Below, in pieces: positions 55,231 through 64,000 of a stretch of DNA of 64,000 bases. The stretch is from assembly GCF_900101745.1 (NCBI RefSeq), contig NZ_FNAD01000001.1:781897-845896 (forward strand), in the 5' to 3' direction. Under the pieces are notes generated by a model that was not told the origin of the DNA, did not search any database, and was given only the letters and a program-made list of their open reading frames with translations. The stretch is from Glycomyces harbinensis. Lineage in GTDB: Bacteria > Actinomycetota > Actinomycetes > Mycobacteriales > Micromonosporaceae. The position numbers and the translations under genes were made by a program. Position 1 is the stretch's first letter. Every line of letters starts with the position of its first letter.

Positions 55231-57768
55231 ATGCTGCGCGCCACCCTCAAGGGCATGGCCAGCCGCAAAGCCCGCCTCGTCCTCACCAGTCTCGCGGTAG
55301 TCCTCGGCACCATGTTCGTCGCCGCCGCGATGGTCCTGACCTCCACGATGGAGAAATCCGTCAGCGGCGTCATCGCCGACGCCTACCAGGGCGTCGACAC
55401 CGTGATCACCAACGGCACCGACCCGGCCGCAGCCCAGGGCAACACGCCCAGCGCGGCCACCGTCCCGGCCGACGTCCTCGACCGGGTCGCAGGCGTCGAC
55501 GGCGTCGACCGCGCCGTAGGCGAAGTCTCCGGACAGGTCAACGCCATCGGCTCGAACGGCAAGCTCGTCGGCACCTTCGCCCCCACCATCGCCCTGACCT
55601 GGGACAGCGGCGACGACTCCGGCTACATCGAGTTCCACGAGGGCGACGGACCCGCGGCCGACGGCGAAGTCGCCGTCTCCGCCAAGTTCGTCGCCGACTC
55701 CGGACTCGACATCGGCGACACCGTCACCGCCTACTCCTACACCGCCGACCGCACCGACTTCGAGATCGTCGGCGTCTACGGCCTCTCCGGCGACCGCGAC
55801 TCACTCGCCGGCGAAACCCAGATCATGTTCACCACCGCCGACGCGCAGCGGATGCTCCTCGAAGGCGAGGACGCGTTCACGACCGTCTACGCCTACGGCG
55901 ACGCCTCCACCGACGACATCGCCGCCGCCATCGGATCCGACGAGTACCGGGTCCAGACCGGCGAAGAGGCCAGCGCGGAGGCCGCCGAGGGCTTCGCGGT
56001 CGTCGCCGACTTCATGGGCTACATCTTCCTCGGCTTCGGCCTGGTCGCGGTGTTCGTCTCGGTCTTCCTCATCATCAACACCTTCACGATCATCGTCGCC
56101 CAGCGCCAGCGGGAACTCGCACTGCTGCGCGCCATCGGCGCCGGACGCGGCCAAGTGGTCCGCTCGGTCCTGACCGAGGCCACGGTCATCGGCGTCCTCG
56201 CCTCCGTCGTCGGCCTCGGACTCGGGCTCCTGCTCGGCTGGGGTCTGTCGCAAGTGGTCAGTGCGACCATGATGGGCGGCCTGCCGGTCCAGCTCCTGAT
56301 CCCGGCCACCACGATGTGGGCGCTGGTCGTGGGCATCGGCGTGACGGTGCTGTCGGCGCTGATCCCGGCCGTCAAGGCCTCCAGCGTGCCGCCGGTCGCC
56401 GCGATGCGAGAGGCGGTCAACCCGCCGAAACCGCTGCGCGGCATCACCATCGCCGGAGCGATCGTCTTCGCCGCCGGCACCGTCCTGATCGCGCTGGGGA
56501 TGACCGACAACCTCGGCGGCGAGGAGCTCACGGGCATCCTCTCCGGCGTGGGCATCGCGTTCGTGGGCGTCACCATGCTCACCCCGATCCTGTCGCGACC
56601 ACTGGTGGCGCTGCTCGGGGCGGTCATGTCGTGGAGCTTCTCGGGTCGTCTCGGCAAGCTCAACGCCGGGCGCAACCCGCGGCGCACCGCGATCACCGCC
56701 TCGGCGCTCATGATCGCCGTCGCGCTCATCACCGGTATCGCCACGCTCGTCTCCAGCATCAAGTCGACCACCGCCGAAGTGCTGGACCTGAACCTGAACT
56801 CGGACCTGATCGTCAGCGGCGCGCAAGGCGGGGCGAACATCCCCTCCTTCTCGCGCGAGACGCTCGCCGAGATCCGCGAACTTCCCGAGGTCGCGGCGGT
56901 CGGGGACGTCTACATGGACTTCTTCGGCACGCAGATCGACGGCGAGGACGCGCCGCTGGCCTCCAGTGAGGACCTGAACGCGGCGCTCGGCGTCTTCGGC
57001 GGCACCGTCGCCGAAGGGTCGGTCACCGACCTCGCCCCGAACTCGGTCGTGGTCGACGAGGGGACCGCCGAGGACCGGAACGTGGCCCTGGGCGACACGG
57101 TCGAGGTGACCTACGCCGACGGCGAGACCGCGCAGCTGGAGATCGCCGCGATCCTGGACGGGTACGACCTCACCAACGGCTGGTGGGTCTCGCCCGAGCA
57201 GATCGAGCACTTCACGCTGCCGAAGCCGATGCAGGCGTACATCCAGTTGGAGGACGGCGCCGACGCCGCGGTGGTCCAGAACGAGGTCGACGAGATCCTC
57301 GCCGACGAGCCGGAAGTGGGCGTCACCAACAACGCCGAATTCGTCGACCAGCAGACCAGCGGCCTGGACACGATCCTCGCGGCCGTGCAGATCCTGCTGG
57401 CGCTGGCGATGATCATCGCCGTCATCGGCGTGGTGAACACGCTGGTGCTGTCGGTCCTCGAACGCACCAAGGAACTGGGCCTGCTCCGGGCCGTGGGCAT
57501 GACCCGCGGCCAGGTCAGGCGCATGATCATCGTCGAGAGCGTCATCATCTGCCTCTTCGGCGCCGTCTTGGGCATCGCGGTCGGGATCGGCCTGGGCTGG
57601 ACCGTCCAGCGGGCGCTGGAGGACGAGGGCCTGACGAACTTCGCCCTGCCGTGGGGCCTCATCGTCATGTACCTGGCGGCGGCGGTGGCCGTGGGCCTGC
57701 TGGCCGCGATCGCGCCCGCCGCGAGGGCCGCGAAGCTCAACGTGCTCAACGCCATCGCCTACGAATAG
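55231..57768 (+). CDS. FtsX/MacB-type ABC permease, copy 1
   Basis: 845 residues. A first helix (about 15-37) is followed by a large extracytoplasmic domain, then an FtsX core (about 262-395) with two more helices, a second extracytoplasmic domain (about 510-705) and a C-terminal FtsX core (about 710-840). RNPRRTAITASALMIAVALITG is the inner repeat start and LERTKELGLLRAVGMTRGQVRRMI the coupling segment. This is the long duplicated-core permease form. It acts with the ATPase upstream. Confidence 0.92.
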   Translation: MLRATLKGMASRKARLVLTSLAVVLGTMFVAAAMVLTSTMEKSVSGVIADAYQGVDTVITNGTDPAAAQGNTPSAATVPADVLDRVAGVDGVDRAVGEVSGQVNAIGSNGKLVGTFAPTIALTWDSGDDSGYIEFHEGDGPAADGEVAVSAKFVADSGLDIGDTVTAYSYTADRTDFEIVGVYGLSGDRDSLAGETQIMFTTADAQRMLLEGEDAFTTVYAYGDASTDDIAAAIGSDEYRVQTGEEASAEAAEGFAVVADFMGYIFLGFGLVAVFVSVFLIINTFTIIVAQRQRELALLRAIGAGRGQVVRSVLTEATVIGVLASVVGLGLGLLLGWGLSQVVSATMMGGLPVQLLIPATTMWALVVGIGVTVLSALIPAVKASSVPPVAAMREAVNPPKPLRGITIAGAIVFAAGTVLIALGMTDNLGGEELTGILSGVGIAFVGVTMLTPILSRPLVALLGAVMSWSFSGRLGKLNAGRNPRRTAITASALMIAVALITGIATLVSSIKSTTAEVLDLNLNSDLIVSGAQGGANIPSFSRETLAEIRELPEVAAVGDVYMDFFGTQIDGEDAPLASSEDLNAALGVFGGTVAEGSVTDLAPNSVVVDEGTAEDRNVALGDTVEVTYADGETAQLEIAAILDGYDLTNGWWVSPEQIEHFTLPKPMQAYIQLEDGADAAVVQNEVDEILADEPEVGVTNNAEFVDQQTSGLDTILAAVQILLALAMIIAVIGVVNTLVLSVLERTKELGLLRAVGMTRGQVRRMIIVESVIICLFGAVLGIAVGIGLGWTVQRALEDEGLTNFALPWGLIVMYLAAAVAVGLLAAIAPAARAAKLNVLNAIAYE

Positions 57769-57798
57769 CTTGACAGCCTGAACAGGAAACCAGGGATT

Positions 57799-57824
57799 GG
57801 GGCGGTGCCGGAAGGCGCCGCCCC
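57799..57824 (+). terminator. Terminator after ABC module 1
   Basis: GGGGCGGTGCC (57799-57809) and GGCGCCGCCCC (57814-57824) with loop GGAA and one G-T pair, 30 nt after the stop. It implies that module 2 has its own promoter in the remaining 200-bp spacer; TAGCCT near 57979 is one candidate -10. Confidence 0.68.
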
Positions 57825-58025
57825 TCTCTGCGTCCCCGACCGGTGACGCACCCGGCCGCACGGCCGACCCGCGGCGGCTCGGGCCTCGGCCGTTCGACCG
57901 ACCCGAGGGCCGGTGCTCCGCCTCGCGGAGGAGCCGAACTCCGGCCCGCGGACCGAAGCGGGCGGCAGTGCAGCTCAATAGCCTTGTGGCAACAGGAAAG
58001 ACACCCCGATCCGAAAGGGCCTCCC

Positions 58026-58811
58026 GTGCCACTCGCAACTCCCCCCGCTCCCCCGATCGTCCGCAACGCGGTCACCGCCTCCGGCCTGTGGCGCGCCTAC
58101 GGCTCCGGCGAGGCTCAGGTCGTCGCCCTGCGGGACGTCTCGGTCGCGTTCGCGTCGGGCGCCTTCACCGCGATCATGGGCCCGTCGGGCTCGGGCAAGT
58201 CCACGCTCATGCACTGCCTCGCGGGCCTCGACACCACCGACCGCGGCACCGTGAACATCGGCGACACGGTCCTGACGGGCTTGGGCGACAAGGCGTTGAC
58301 GAAGCTGCGCCGCGACAAGATCGGCTTCATCTTCCAGCAGTTCAACCTGCTGCCGACGCTGACGGCCGAGGAGAACATCCTCCTGCCCGCCTCGATCGCC
58401 GGCGCCAAGGCCGACCCCGCGTGGGTCAACCGCGTCATCGCCACGCTCGACCTGTCCGACCGCCTGTCCCACAAGCCGACCGAGCTCTCGGGCGGCCAGC
58501 AGCAGCGCGTCGCCTGCGCCCGGGCCCTCGCGACCCGTCCCGACGTGGTCTTCGCCGACGAGCCCACCGGCAACCTCGACACGCGTTCCAGCGCCGAGGT
58601 CCTGGGGTTCCTGCGCAAGTCCGTGGACGACTTCGGGCAGACCATCGTCATGGTCACCCACGACCCGAGCGCGGCGGCGTACGCCGACCGCGTGGTCTTC
58701 CTCGCCGACGGCCAGATCGTCCGGGACCTCCACGGGCCCACCGCCGACAGCGTCATCGACACCATGCGCGACTTCGAGAACGCGGTTCCCCTCGCCGGAA
58801 AGGCCGCGTAA
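58026..58811 (+). CDS. MacB/LolD-type ABC transporter ATPase, copy 2
   Basis: 261 residues from GTG 58026, chosen for AAAGGG 6 nt upstream and agreement with copy 1; the frame is open further up but unlike the family. Motifs are the same as copy 1: [30 protein letters not shown]. The stretch from ALRDVSV to DPSAAAYADRVVFLADGQIV is nearly identical in both, indicating recent duplication or strong constraint. Confidence 0.92.
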   Translation: MPLATPPAPPIVRNAVTASGLWRAYGSGEAQVVALRDVSVAFASGAFTAIMGPSGSGKSTLMHCLAGLDTTDRGTVNIGDTVLTGLGDKALTKLRRDKIGFIFQQFNLLPTLTAEENILLPASIAGAKADPAWVNRVIATLDLSDRLSHKPTELSGGQQQRVACARALATRPDVVFADEPTGNLDTRSSAEVLGFLRKSVDDFGQTIVMVTHDPSAAAYADRVVFLADGQIVRDLHGPTADSVIDTMRDFENAVPLAGKAA

Positions 58812-58814
58812 GCC

Positions 58815-61376
58815 GTGTCGCAGCACAGCATGCTCCGTGCCACCCTGAAGGGCATGGCGGCCCGCAAGGCCCGCCTCGCCCTGACCAGCCTCGCCGTCGT
58901 GCTCGGTTCGGCGTTCATCGCCGCCGCGCTCGTCCTCACCGCCTCCATCAAGACCACCGTCGACGATCTCAACGGCGATTCCTACGCCGGCTCGGACGTG
59001 CTCGTCCAACCGGTCGAACCGGAGACCGCCGGCGAGCGGCACGTCCGCGACGGCGTTCCGGCGGACACGCTCGCGGCGGTCGAGGCCGCCGACGGCGTCG
59101 CCGACGTGAGCGCGACGGTCACCTGGATGGTCAACGCGATCGACGACAACGGCAAGGTCCTCGGCGGGTTCGCCCCGACGATGGCCGTCAACTGGGGCGA
59201 CGAGTCGGTCGACCGCGAGCTGCGCGAAGGCCGCGCGCCCGAGTCCGACGACGAGGTCGCCGTCTCGGCCCAGTTCGTCGCCGACGCCGGTCTCGGCCTG
59301 GGCGACACCGTCACCGCCTATTCGCTGAGCACCGACGAGACCGTGTACGACATCGTCGGCGTCTTCGGCTATTCGGGCGACCGCGACTCCCTCGCGGGCG
59401 CCACCGAACTCGCGTTCACCACGGTCGAGGCGCAGCGCCTGGTCTTCGACGGGCGGGACATGTACACGGCGGTCGCCCTGACGGCCGCGGAAGGCACCTC
59501 CGCCGAGGAGCTGCTGCGGACGATCGAGCCGCTCATCGGGGACGAGTCCACGGCGATGACCTGGGACGCGTACATGGAGGAGACGAACGCCCGGGCGGCC
59601 CAGACCACCAACCTCATCGGATACTTCCTGCTCGGTTTCGGCCTCATCGCCGTGTTCGTCTCGGTGTTCCTCATCGCCAACACGTTCACCATCGTGATCG
59701 CGGGGCGGCTCAAGGAGATCGCGATGATGCGCGCCATCGGCGCGAGCCGCGGGCAGGTCATCCGGTCGGTCCTGGCCGAGGCGCTGCTCCTGGGCGCGGT
59801 GGCGTCCGTGGTCGGCGCCGCTCTCGGCATCGCCGCGGGGGCCGGACTCACCACGGTGGTCGCCAACAGCTTCCTCGACACCGGCGGCAGCAGCCTCACG
59901 GTGCCCGTCAGCGCCCCGATCGCGGCGATCGGCGTCGGCATCGCCGTCACCGTCCTGTCCGCGCTGGCGCCGGCGGTCCGCGCCTCCCGCATTCCGCCCG
60001 TCGAGGCCATGCGCTCGGCGGCCAAGGCCGACAAGCCGATCACGGTTCCCACGGTCGCGGGGGCCATCGTCACGGCCGTCGGCGTCACGGGGATCGCACT
60101 CGGCCTGACCGACTCGTTCGGCAGCGACCGCACCGACATGCTGGCGGCCGCCGTCGGGGCCGGCCTGGTGTTCGTCGGCGTCTCCCTGCTCACCGCCTGG
60201 CTCTCGAAGCCGCTCGTGTCGCTCCTGGGCCTGCTGTGGTCGTGGACGTTCGCCGGGAAGCTGGGGCGCCGCAACGCCTCTCGCAACCCGCGCCGCACCG
60301 CGGTCACCGCGGCCGCCCTCATGATCGGCGTGACCCTGGTGACCGCCACGGGAACACTGCTCACGAGCGTCGAGAAGAGCCTGGCCTCGCAGTTCGAGGA
60401 CAACATCAGGGCCGAGCTGTTCATCACCGGTCCGGTCACCTCCTCGGTCCCGGCCACGTTCGACCCGGAGGTCATGGACGACCTGCGGGAGGTCGACGGC
60501 GTCGACGCCGCGGTCGACGTCTACTACGACCTCGCCCAGATCGACGGCACCGAGCAGTACGTCAACACCAGCTCCGACCTGCCCGGCATCGTCGAGCAGT
60601 TCGGCGGCGAGCTCCTCGAAGGATCGATGGGCGACATCGGAGAGGACGGCGTCGCCGTCAACGAGTGGAGCGCGAACGACCTCGGCGTCGGCGTCGGCGA
60701 CACCGTCGAGGCGACGTTCACCCGGGGCACCGAGGCCCACGAGCTCACCGTGGTCGCGATCCTCGCCGACAACGAGGAGACCGACGGCTGGTACGTGAGC
60801 CCGAAGTACGCCGAGGAGTTCTACACGCCGGAGCCCAACCTCGGCCTGGTCGACGTCGCCGAAGGCGCCGACGTCGACGCGGTCACCGCCGAGGTCGAGA
60901 CGCTCCTCGCGGACGAACCGGCCGTCAGCGTCCAGAACCACGAGGAGTACCTCTCGCAGCTGACGGTGTTCTTCGACTACGCCGTCATCGCGATCCAGCT
61001 GCTGCTGGGCCTGGCCATGGTCGTGGCGGTCATCGGCGTCATCAACACGCTGATCCTGTCGGTCCTGGAGCGCACCCGTGAGCTCGGGATGCTCCGCGCG
61101 ATCGGCATGACCCGCGGCCAGACGGTCCGGATGGTCACCGTCGAGAGCGTCACGATCGCCCTGTTCGGCGCGGTCCTCGGCGTCGGCACGGGCCTGGTGC
61201 TGGGCTGGATCGTCCAGCTGGCGCTGGTCGACAGCGGCATCGATGAGTTCGCGGTCCCGACCGCGCTCATCGCCGGCTACCTGGCCGCGGCCGTCCTCGT
61301 CGGACTCCTCGCGGCCATCGCACCGGCGGTGCGGGCCTCGAAGGTCAACATCCTGGGCGCGATCGCCTACGAGTAG
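58815..61376 (+). CDS. FtsX/MacB-type ABC permease, copy 2
   Basis: 853 residues from GTG, 3 nt after the ATPase. Same architecture as copy 1: N-terminal helix after KGMAARKARLALTSLAVVLG, two extracytoplasmic domains and two FtsX cores, with the coupling segment LERTRELGMLRAIGMTRGQTVRMV. The extracytoplasmic parts diverge more than the membrane parts, so the two systems may handle different ligands. Ends in the same GAIAYE-type C-terminus. Confidence 0.92.
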   Translation: MSQHSMLRATLKGMAARKARLALTSLAVVLGSAFIAAALVLTASIKTTVDDLNGDSYAGSDVLVQPVEPETAGERHVRDGVPADTLAAVEAADGVADVSATVTWMVNAIDDNGKVLGGFAPTMAVNWGDESVDRELREGRAPESDDEVAVSAQFVADAGLGLGDTVTAYSLSTDETVYDIVGVFGYSGDRDSLAGATELAFTTVEAQRLVFDGRDMYTAVALTAAEGTSAEELLRTIEPLIGDESTAMTWDAYMEETNARAAQTTNLIGYFLLGFGLIAVFVSVFLIANTFTIVIAGRLKEIAMMRAIGASRGQVIRSVLAEALLLGAVASVVGAALGIAAGAGLTTVVANSFLDTGGSSLTVPVSAPIAAIGVGIAVTVLSALAPAVRASRIPPVEAMRSAAKADKPITVPTVAGAIVTAVGVTGIALGLTDSFGSDRTDMLAAAVGAGLVFVGVSLLTAWLSKPLVSLLGLLWSWTFAGKLGRRNASRNPRRTAVTAAALMIGVTLVTATGTLLTSVEKSLASQFEDNIRAELFITGPVTSSVPATFDPEVMDDLREVDGVDAAVDVYYDLAQIDGTEQYVNTSSDLPGIVEQFGGELLEGSMGDIGEDGVAVNEWSANDLGVGVGDTVEATFTRGTEAHELTVVAILADNEETDGWYVSPKYAEEFYTPEPNLGLVDVAEGADVDAVTAEVETLLADEPAVSVQNHEEYLSQLTVFFDYAVIAIQLLLGLAMVVAVIGVINTLILSVLERTRELGMLRAIGMTRGQTVRMVTVESVTIALFGAVLGVGTGLVLGWIVQLALVDSGIDEFAVPTALIAGYLAAAVLVGLLAAIAPAVRASKVNILGAIAYE

Positions 61377-61381
61377 ACCGC

Positions 61382-61432
61382 CGCACGCGTGAGCGGGGCG
61401 GGCCCGTCGGGCCCGCCCCGCTCACGCGTGCG
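61382..61432. terminator. Bidirectional terminator with a 24-bp perfect stem
   Basis: Bases 61382-61405 pair perfectly with 61409-61432 around a GTC loop. It begins 5 nt after the permease stop and ends 1 nt before the convergent MFS gene stop. Confidence 0.88.
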
Positions 61433-61433
61433 A

Positions 61434-62885
61434 TCAGGTCGCGGGCGTATCGAACTTGCCGGCCTCGAGGTTCTCCATGTCCTCCAGTTCGACGCCCTTG
61501 GTCTCCTTGACCATCTTGAGCACGAAGAAGAACGAGATGAGCGCGAACAGGGCGTACAGCCCGTAGGCCAGGAACAGCCCGGTCTTGGCCAGTTCGGGGA
61601 ACGTGACCGTGATGAGCCAGTTGGAGATCCACTGCGCCGCGGCGGCCACGCCCAGCGCCGAGGCGCGGATGCGGTTGGAGAACATCTCCCCCAGCAGCAC
61701 CCAGACGACCGGTCCCCAGGTGAACGCGAAACCGAAGACGAACACGTTCGCCGCGATGAGCGCGATGGTGCCTTCGGCGTCGCCGAGGACCGGGTTGTTC
61801 TCGGCGTCGACCGGCGCCGAGGCGAAGATGACCGCCATCGTGCCGAGGGCGATGAACATGGTCATCGAGCCCCACATCAGCAGCTTCTTGCGGCCGGCGC
61901 GGTCGACGAGGTAGATCGCGAGGATCGTACCGGCGATGTTGACGATCGAGTTGATGACGCTGGTGAGGAAGGCGTCGTTCTCGCTGAACCCGACGGACTG
62001 CCACAGCGACGTCGAGTAGTAGAAGATCACGTTGATGCCCACGAACTGCTGGAACATCGACAGGAAGATGCCGATCCAGACGATGGGCAGCAGTCCGAAG
62101 CGCGGGCCGCGCACGTCGGAGATCCGCGGCGGGTGGTCGCTGCTCAGGGTCCGCTGGATCTCCACGATCCGGTTGTCGACGTCCCCGCCGACGTACTTCG
62201 CGAGGGTCGCCTTGGCCTCGGCCAGCCGGTCCTTGGCCACCAGGTAGCGCGGCGATTCGGGGATGTTCAGCGAGAACATGAAGTAGACGAACGCCGGAAC
62301 GGCCGCCGCCGCGAACATCCACCGCCAGGCCGTGCCGCCCCAGGGGACCTCGCCGCTGGCGCCGCCGGCCGAGGCCTGGATGCCGTAGTTGACGATGAGC
62401 GCGCCGAAGATGCCGAGCACGATGGCGAACTGCTGGAGCGAGCCGAGTCGCCCGCGCAGTTCGGCGGGCGCGATCTCGGCGATGTAGGCGGGGGCGATGA
62501 CGCTGGCGGCACCGATGGCGAGACCGCCGACGACGCGCCAGACCGTCAGGTCGACCGGGCCGGTCGCGAGGGCGGAGCCGAGCGAGGTGATGAAGAAGAC
62601 GATCGCCGCGATCATCATGACCTTGGGGCGACCGAGCTTGTTCGCGAGCGATCCGGCGAACCAGGCGCCGACCGCGCAGCCGAGCAGTGCGGAGGAGACC
62701 ACGATCCCGGTCTCGACCGAGTTGATCCCCCACTGTGTCTCGAGCGCTCCGGTGGTCCCGTTGATCACCGCCGTGTCGTACCCGAACAGGAACCCGCCGA
62801 GCGCGGCGGCGATCGACACGAACAGCGCCGAACCCGTCCTCGCCTGCGGCTCGCCGCGCAGCAGACCGTCGTTGTCTGTGGTCAT
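61434..62885 (-). CDS. Sugar-porter MFS transporter
   Basis: 483 residues from ATG 62885, chosen since GGGAG lies 6 nt upstream; GTG 62888 is too close. Twelve helices. Sugar-porter signatures are GFLFGYDTAVINGT (helix 1), RVVGGLAIGAASVIAPAYIAEIAP (helix 4), PESPRYLV, QQFVGINVIFYYST (helix 7) and DRAGRKKLL. It likely imports a hexose or pentose by proton symport. No sugar-metabolism gene is adjacent. Confidence 0.92.
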   Translation of the reverse strand: MTTDNDGLLRGEPQARTGSALFVSIAAALGGFLFGYDTAVINGTTGALETQWGINSVETGIVVSSALLGCAVGAWFAGSLANKLGRPKVMMIAAIVFFITSLGSALATGPVDLTVWRVVGGLAIGAASVIAPAYIAEIAPAELRGRLGSLQQFAIVLGIFGALIVNYGIQASAGGASGEVPWGGTAWRWMFAAAAVPAFVYFMFSLNIPESPRYLVAKDRLAEAKATLAKYVGGDVDNRIVEIQRTLSSDHPPRISDVRGPRFGLLPIVWIGIFLSMFQQFVGINVIFYYSTSLWQSVGFSENDAFLTSVINSIVNIAGTILAIYLVDRAGRKKLLMWGSMTMFIALGTMAVIFASAPVDAENNPVLGDAEGTIALIAANVFVFGFAFTWGPVVWVLLGEMFSNRIRASALGVAAAAQWISNWLITVTFPELAKTGLFLAYGLYALFALISFFFVLKMVKETKGVELEDMENLEAGKFDTPAT

Positions 62886-63227
62886 CACTCACTCCCGTAG
62901 GCGACTCGGTTCCGGTACCACACGTGCCGAAATCCTAAGCCGCATTTTGCCGTGAAGATCACGAATTGCCGTAATCGGAGCGGCTACCCGGAAGGGCCCG
63001 AGAGCGAACGCGGCGAAGCCGGGAGACGGCCGGCGACTGATCGGGGAGGCTCGCGCGACCCGGCTCGATGCCGAGGTCGGGCCAGTAGCAGACGGCCCCA
63101 GGGGTAGCCCCAGGACCCACTAATGTGACCTATTTAACTTGTGACGCACACTACGTGCGTTTCATCGATGTGTAACAATGGCTGGAGGGCATAACCCAGC
63201 CAACGAGCCTGCAACGGAGGAGGCCAC
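62886..63227. other. 342-bp spacer upstream of the small membrane peptide
   Basis: This holds the MFS promoter and the leader of the peptide gene. Two short hairpins are visible: ACGCAC/GTGCGT (63144-63160) and GGCTGG/CCAGCC (63180-63201), the latter ending 12 nt before the ribosome site. A/T-richer bases near 63123-63140 suggest a promoter, not resolved. No gene is seen. Confidence 0.5.
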
Positions 63228-63377
63228 GTGAGCACATTCTTCAGTGTCGTCGGAGCGATCGGCATCGCGATCGCACTCGTGACGGTGTCGCTACTGACAT
63301 TCCTGGTCACCGGAGCGATTTTCGGTATCGGAGTCGGAGTGGCAAGACTCAGAGACGCGCTCTCGCCGGCTTCTTGA
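63228..63377 (+). CDS. 49-residue hydrophobic membrane peptide
   Basis: GTG with GGAGGAGG 5-6 nt upstream starts MSTFFSVVGAIGIAIALVTV. Almost the whole peptide is one or two membrane helices, ending VARLRDALSPAS. The strong ribosome site, clean terminator 4 nt after the stop, and regular codon use support it as real. No family is recognised. It faces the 3' end of the rRNA operon. Confidence 0.72.
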   Translation: MSTFFSVVGAIGIAIALVTVSLLTFLVTGAIFGIGVGVARLRDALSPAS

Positions 63378-63381
63378 GCAT

Positions 63382-63417
63382 GCGAAAGGCCCCCACCTCG
63401 CGGTGGGGGCCTTTCGC
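63382..63417. terminator. Bidirectional terminator, membrane peptide / rRNA operon
   Basis: GCGAAAGGCCCCCACC (63382-63397) pairs perfectly with GGTGGGGGCCTTTCGC (63402-63417), 4-nt loop. It lies 9 nt beyond the 5S rRNA 3' end on the minus strand. Confidence 0.88.
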
Positions 63418-63426
63418 TATGTACAT

Positions 63427-63544
63427 GTTTGGCGGTGTCCTGCTCTCCCACACCCTCTCGAGTGCAGTACCATCGGCGCTGGAAGCCGTAACGACCGGGT
63501 TCGGAATGGGACCGGGTGTGTCACTTCCGCTCTCACCACCAAAC
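63427..63544 (-). rRNA. rrf: 5S ribosomal RNA
   Basis: About 118 nt. Minus-strand landmarks: 5' GTTTGGTGGT pairing with 3' ACCGCCAAAC, and the conserved loop CCCATTCCGAACCCGG in the middle. It lies 130 nt after the 23S gene in the usual operon order. Ends are set by the terminal stem and may shift by 1-2 nt. Confidence 0.95.
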
Positions 63545-63673
63545 AAACCTTGGGACCCACACAAGGGTCTCGAAGATCCGTTCGGATCTGAGCTCACACG
63601 TGTGTTGTCTCAGAATCGCATAGTGTGCGTGAATGTCATGTCTACCATCACTGACAGGATTGTGATGGAAATT
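63545..63673 (-). other. 23S-5S intergenic spacer
   Basis: About 129 bp, A/T-richer than coding DNA, with the processing stem for 23S. No tRNA is present in it. Confidence 0.75.

Positions 63674-64000
<327 letters not shown>

Noticed and set aside
62886..63673. tRNA genes near the rRNA operon or in the larger spacers.
   Set aside because: No T-loop GTTCRANNC with an acceptor stem was found in these spacers; the 23S-5S spacer also has none.

Overview
The window is high-GC DNA from an actinobacterium. The evidence is a complete Pup-proteasome gene set, RbpA, PafB/PafC, a separate Lnt and dolichol-phosphate-mannose-type synthase pair, frequent GTG starts and many leaderless promoters. The genus cannot be fixed from the sequence. 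The gene order from about 29.4 to 52.2 kb resembles Mycobacterium tuberculosis Rv2090-Rv2119, and the rbpA/fxsA/ppm block resembles Rv2050-Rv2053c. There is no mobile element, CRISPR array or tRNA that I can support. An rRNA operon enters at the right edge.

Region by region. 1-3.4 kb: a 5'-truncated sulfatase, a sulfonate-type binding lipoprotein and a rhodanese, which together suggest sulfur scavenging. 3.5-12.8 kb: accessory metabolism, namely a HAD protein, an SDR gene behind a textbook MerR-type promoter, a cupin-XRE regulator divergent from a thioredoxin-reductase-like flavoprotein, an alpha/beta hydrolase, a luciferase-like monooxygenase/MarR/FMN-reductase operon and an unknown lipoprotein. 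12.9-19.4 kb: an ABC exporter, a TetR/DUF1772 divergent pair, and a VOC/UvrA-like/AraC operon. 19.5-24.7 kb: a membrane-anchored Hsp70-like protein, RbpA, FxsA, Ppm and Lnt. 25.3-29.2 kb: an amidohydrolase and a polar amino-acid ABC importer.

29.4-52.2 kb is the informational and proteolysis core: a 5'-3' exonuclease with an AAA ATPase, HelY, TatC/TatA, PafC/PafB, PafA, PrcA/PrcB, Pup, Dop, the ARC/Mpa ATPase, a ferredoxin, TrmI, an M50 protease, a methyltransferase and a RecB-type nuclease. 52.2-61.4 kb: a NarL-type two-component system followed by two tandem paralogous MacB/FtsX-type ABC modules. 61.4-64 kb: a sugar MFS transporter, a 49-residue membrane peptide, then 5S and the 3' end of 23S rRNA on the minus strand.

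The most useful non-coding result concerns promoters. Many genes start 6-8 nt after a TANNNT box and so look leaderless. Three of these, and less securely a fourth, carry a PafBC-type (RecA-NDp) element exactly 8 nt upstream of the -10 position. The downstream genes are all connected to DNA metabolism (RecB-like nuclease, UvrA-like operon, HelY, 5'-3' exonuclease), and PafB/PafC are encoded in the same window. Other signals are a duplicated promoter-like 97-bp unit at 40.1-40.3 kb with no gene downstream on its strand, and an intrinsic terminator between pup and prcB.
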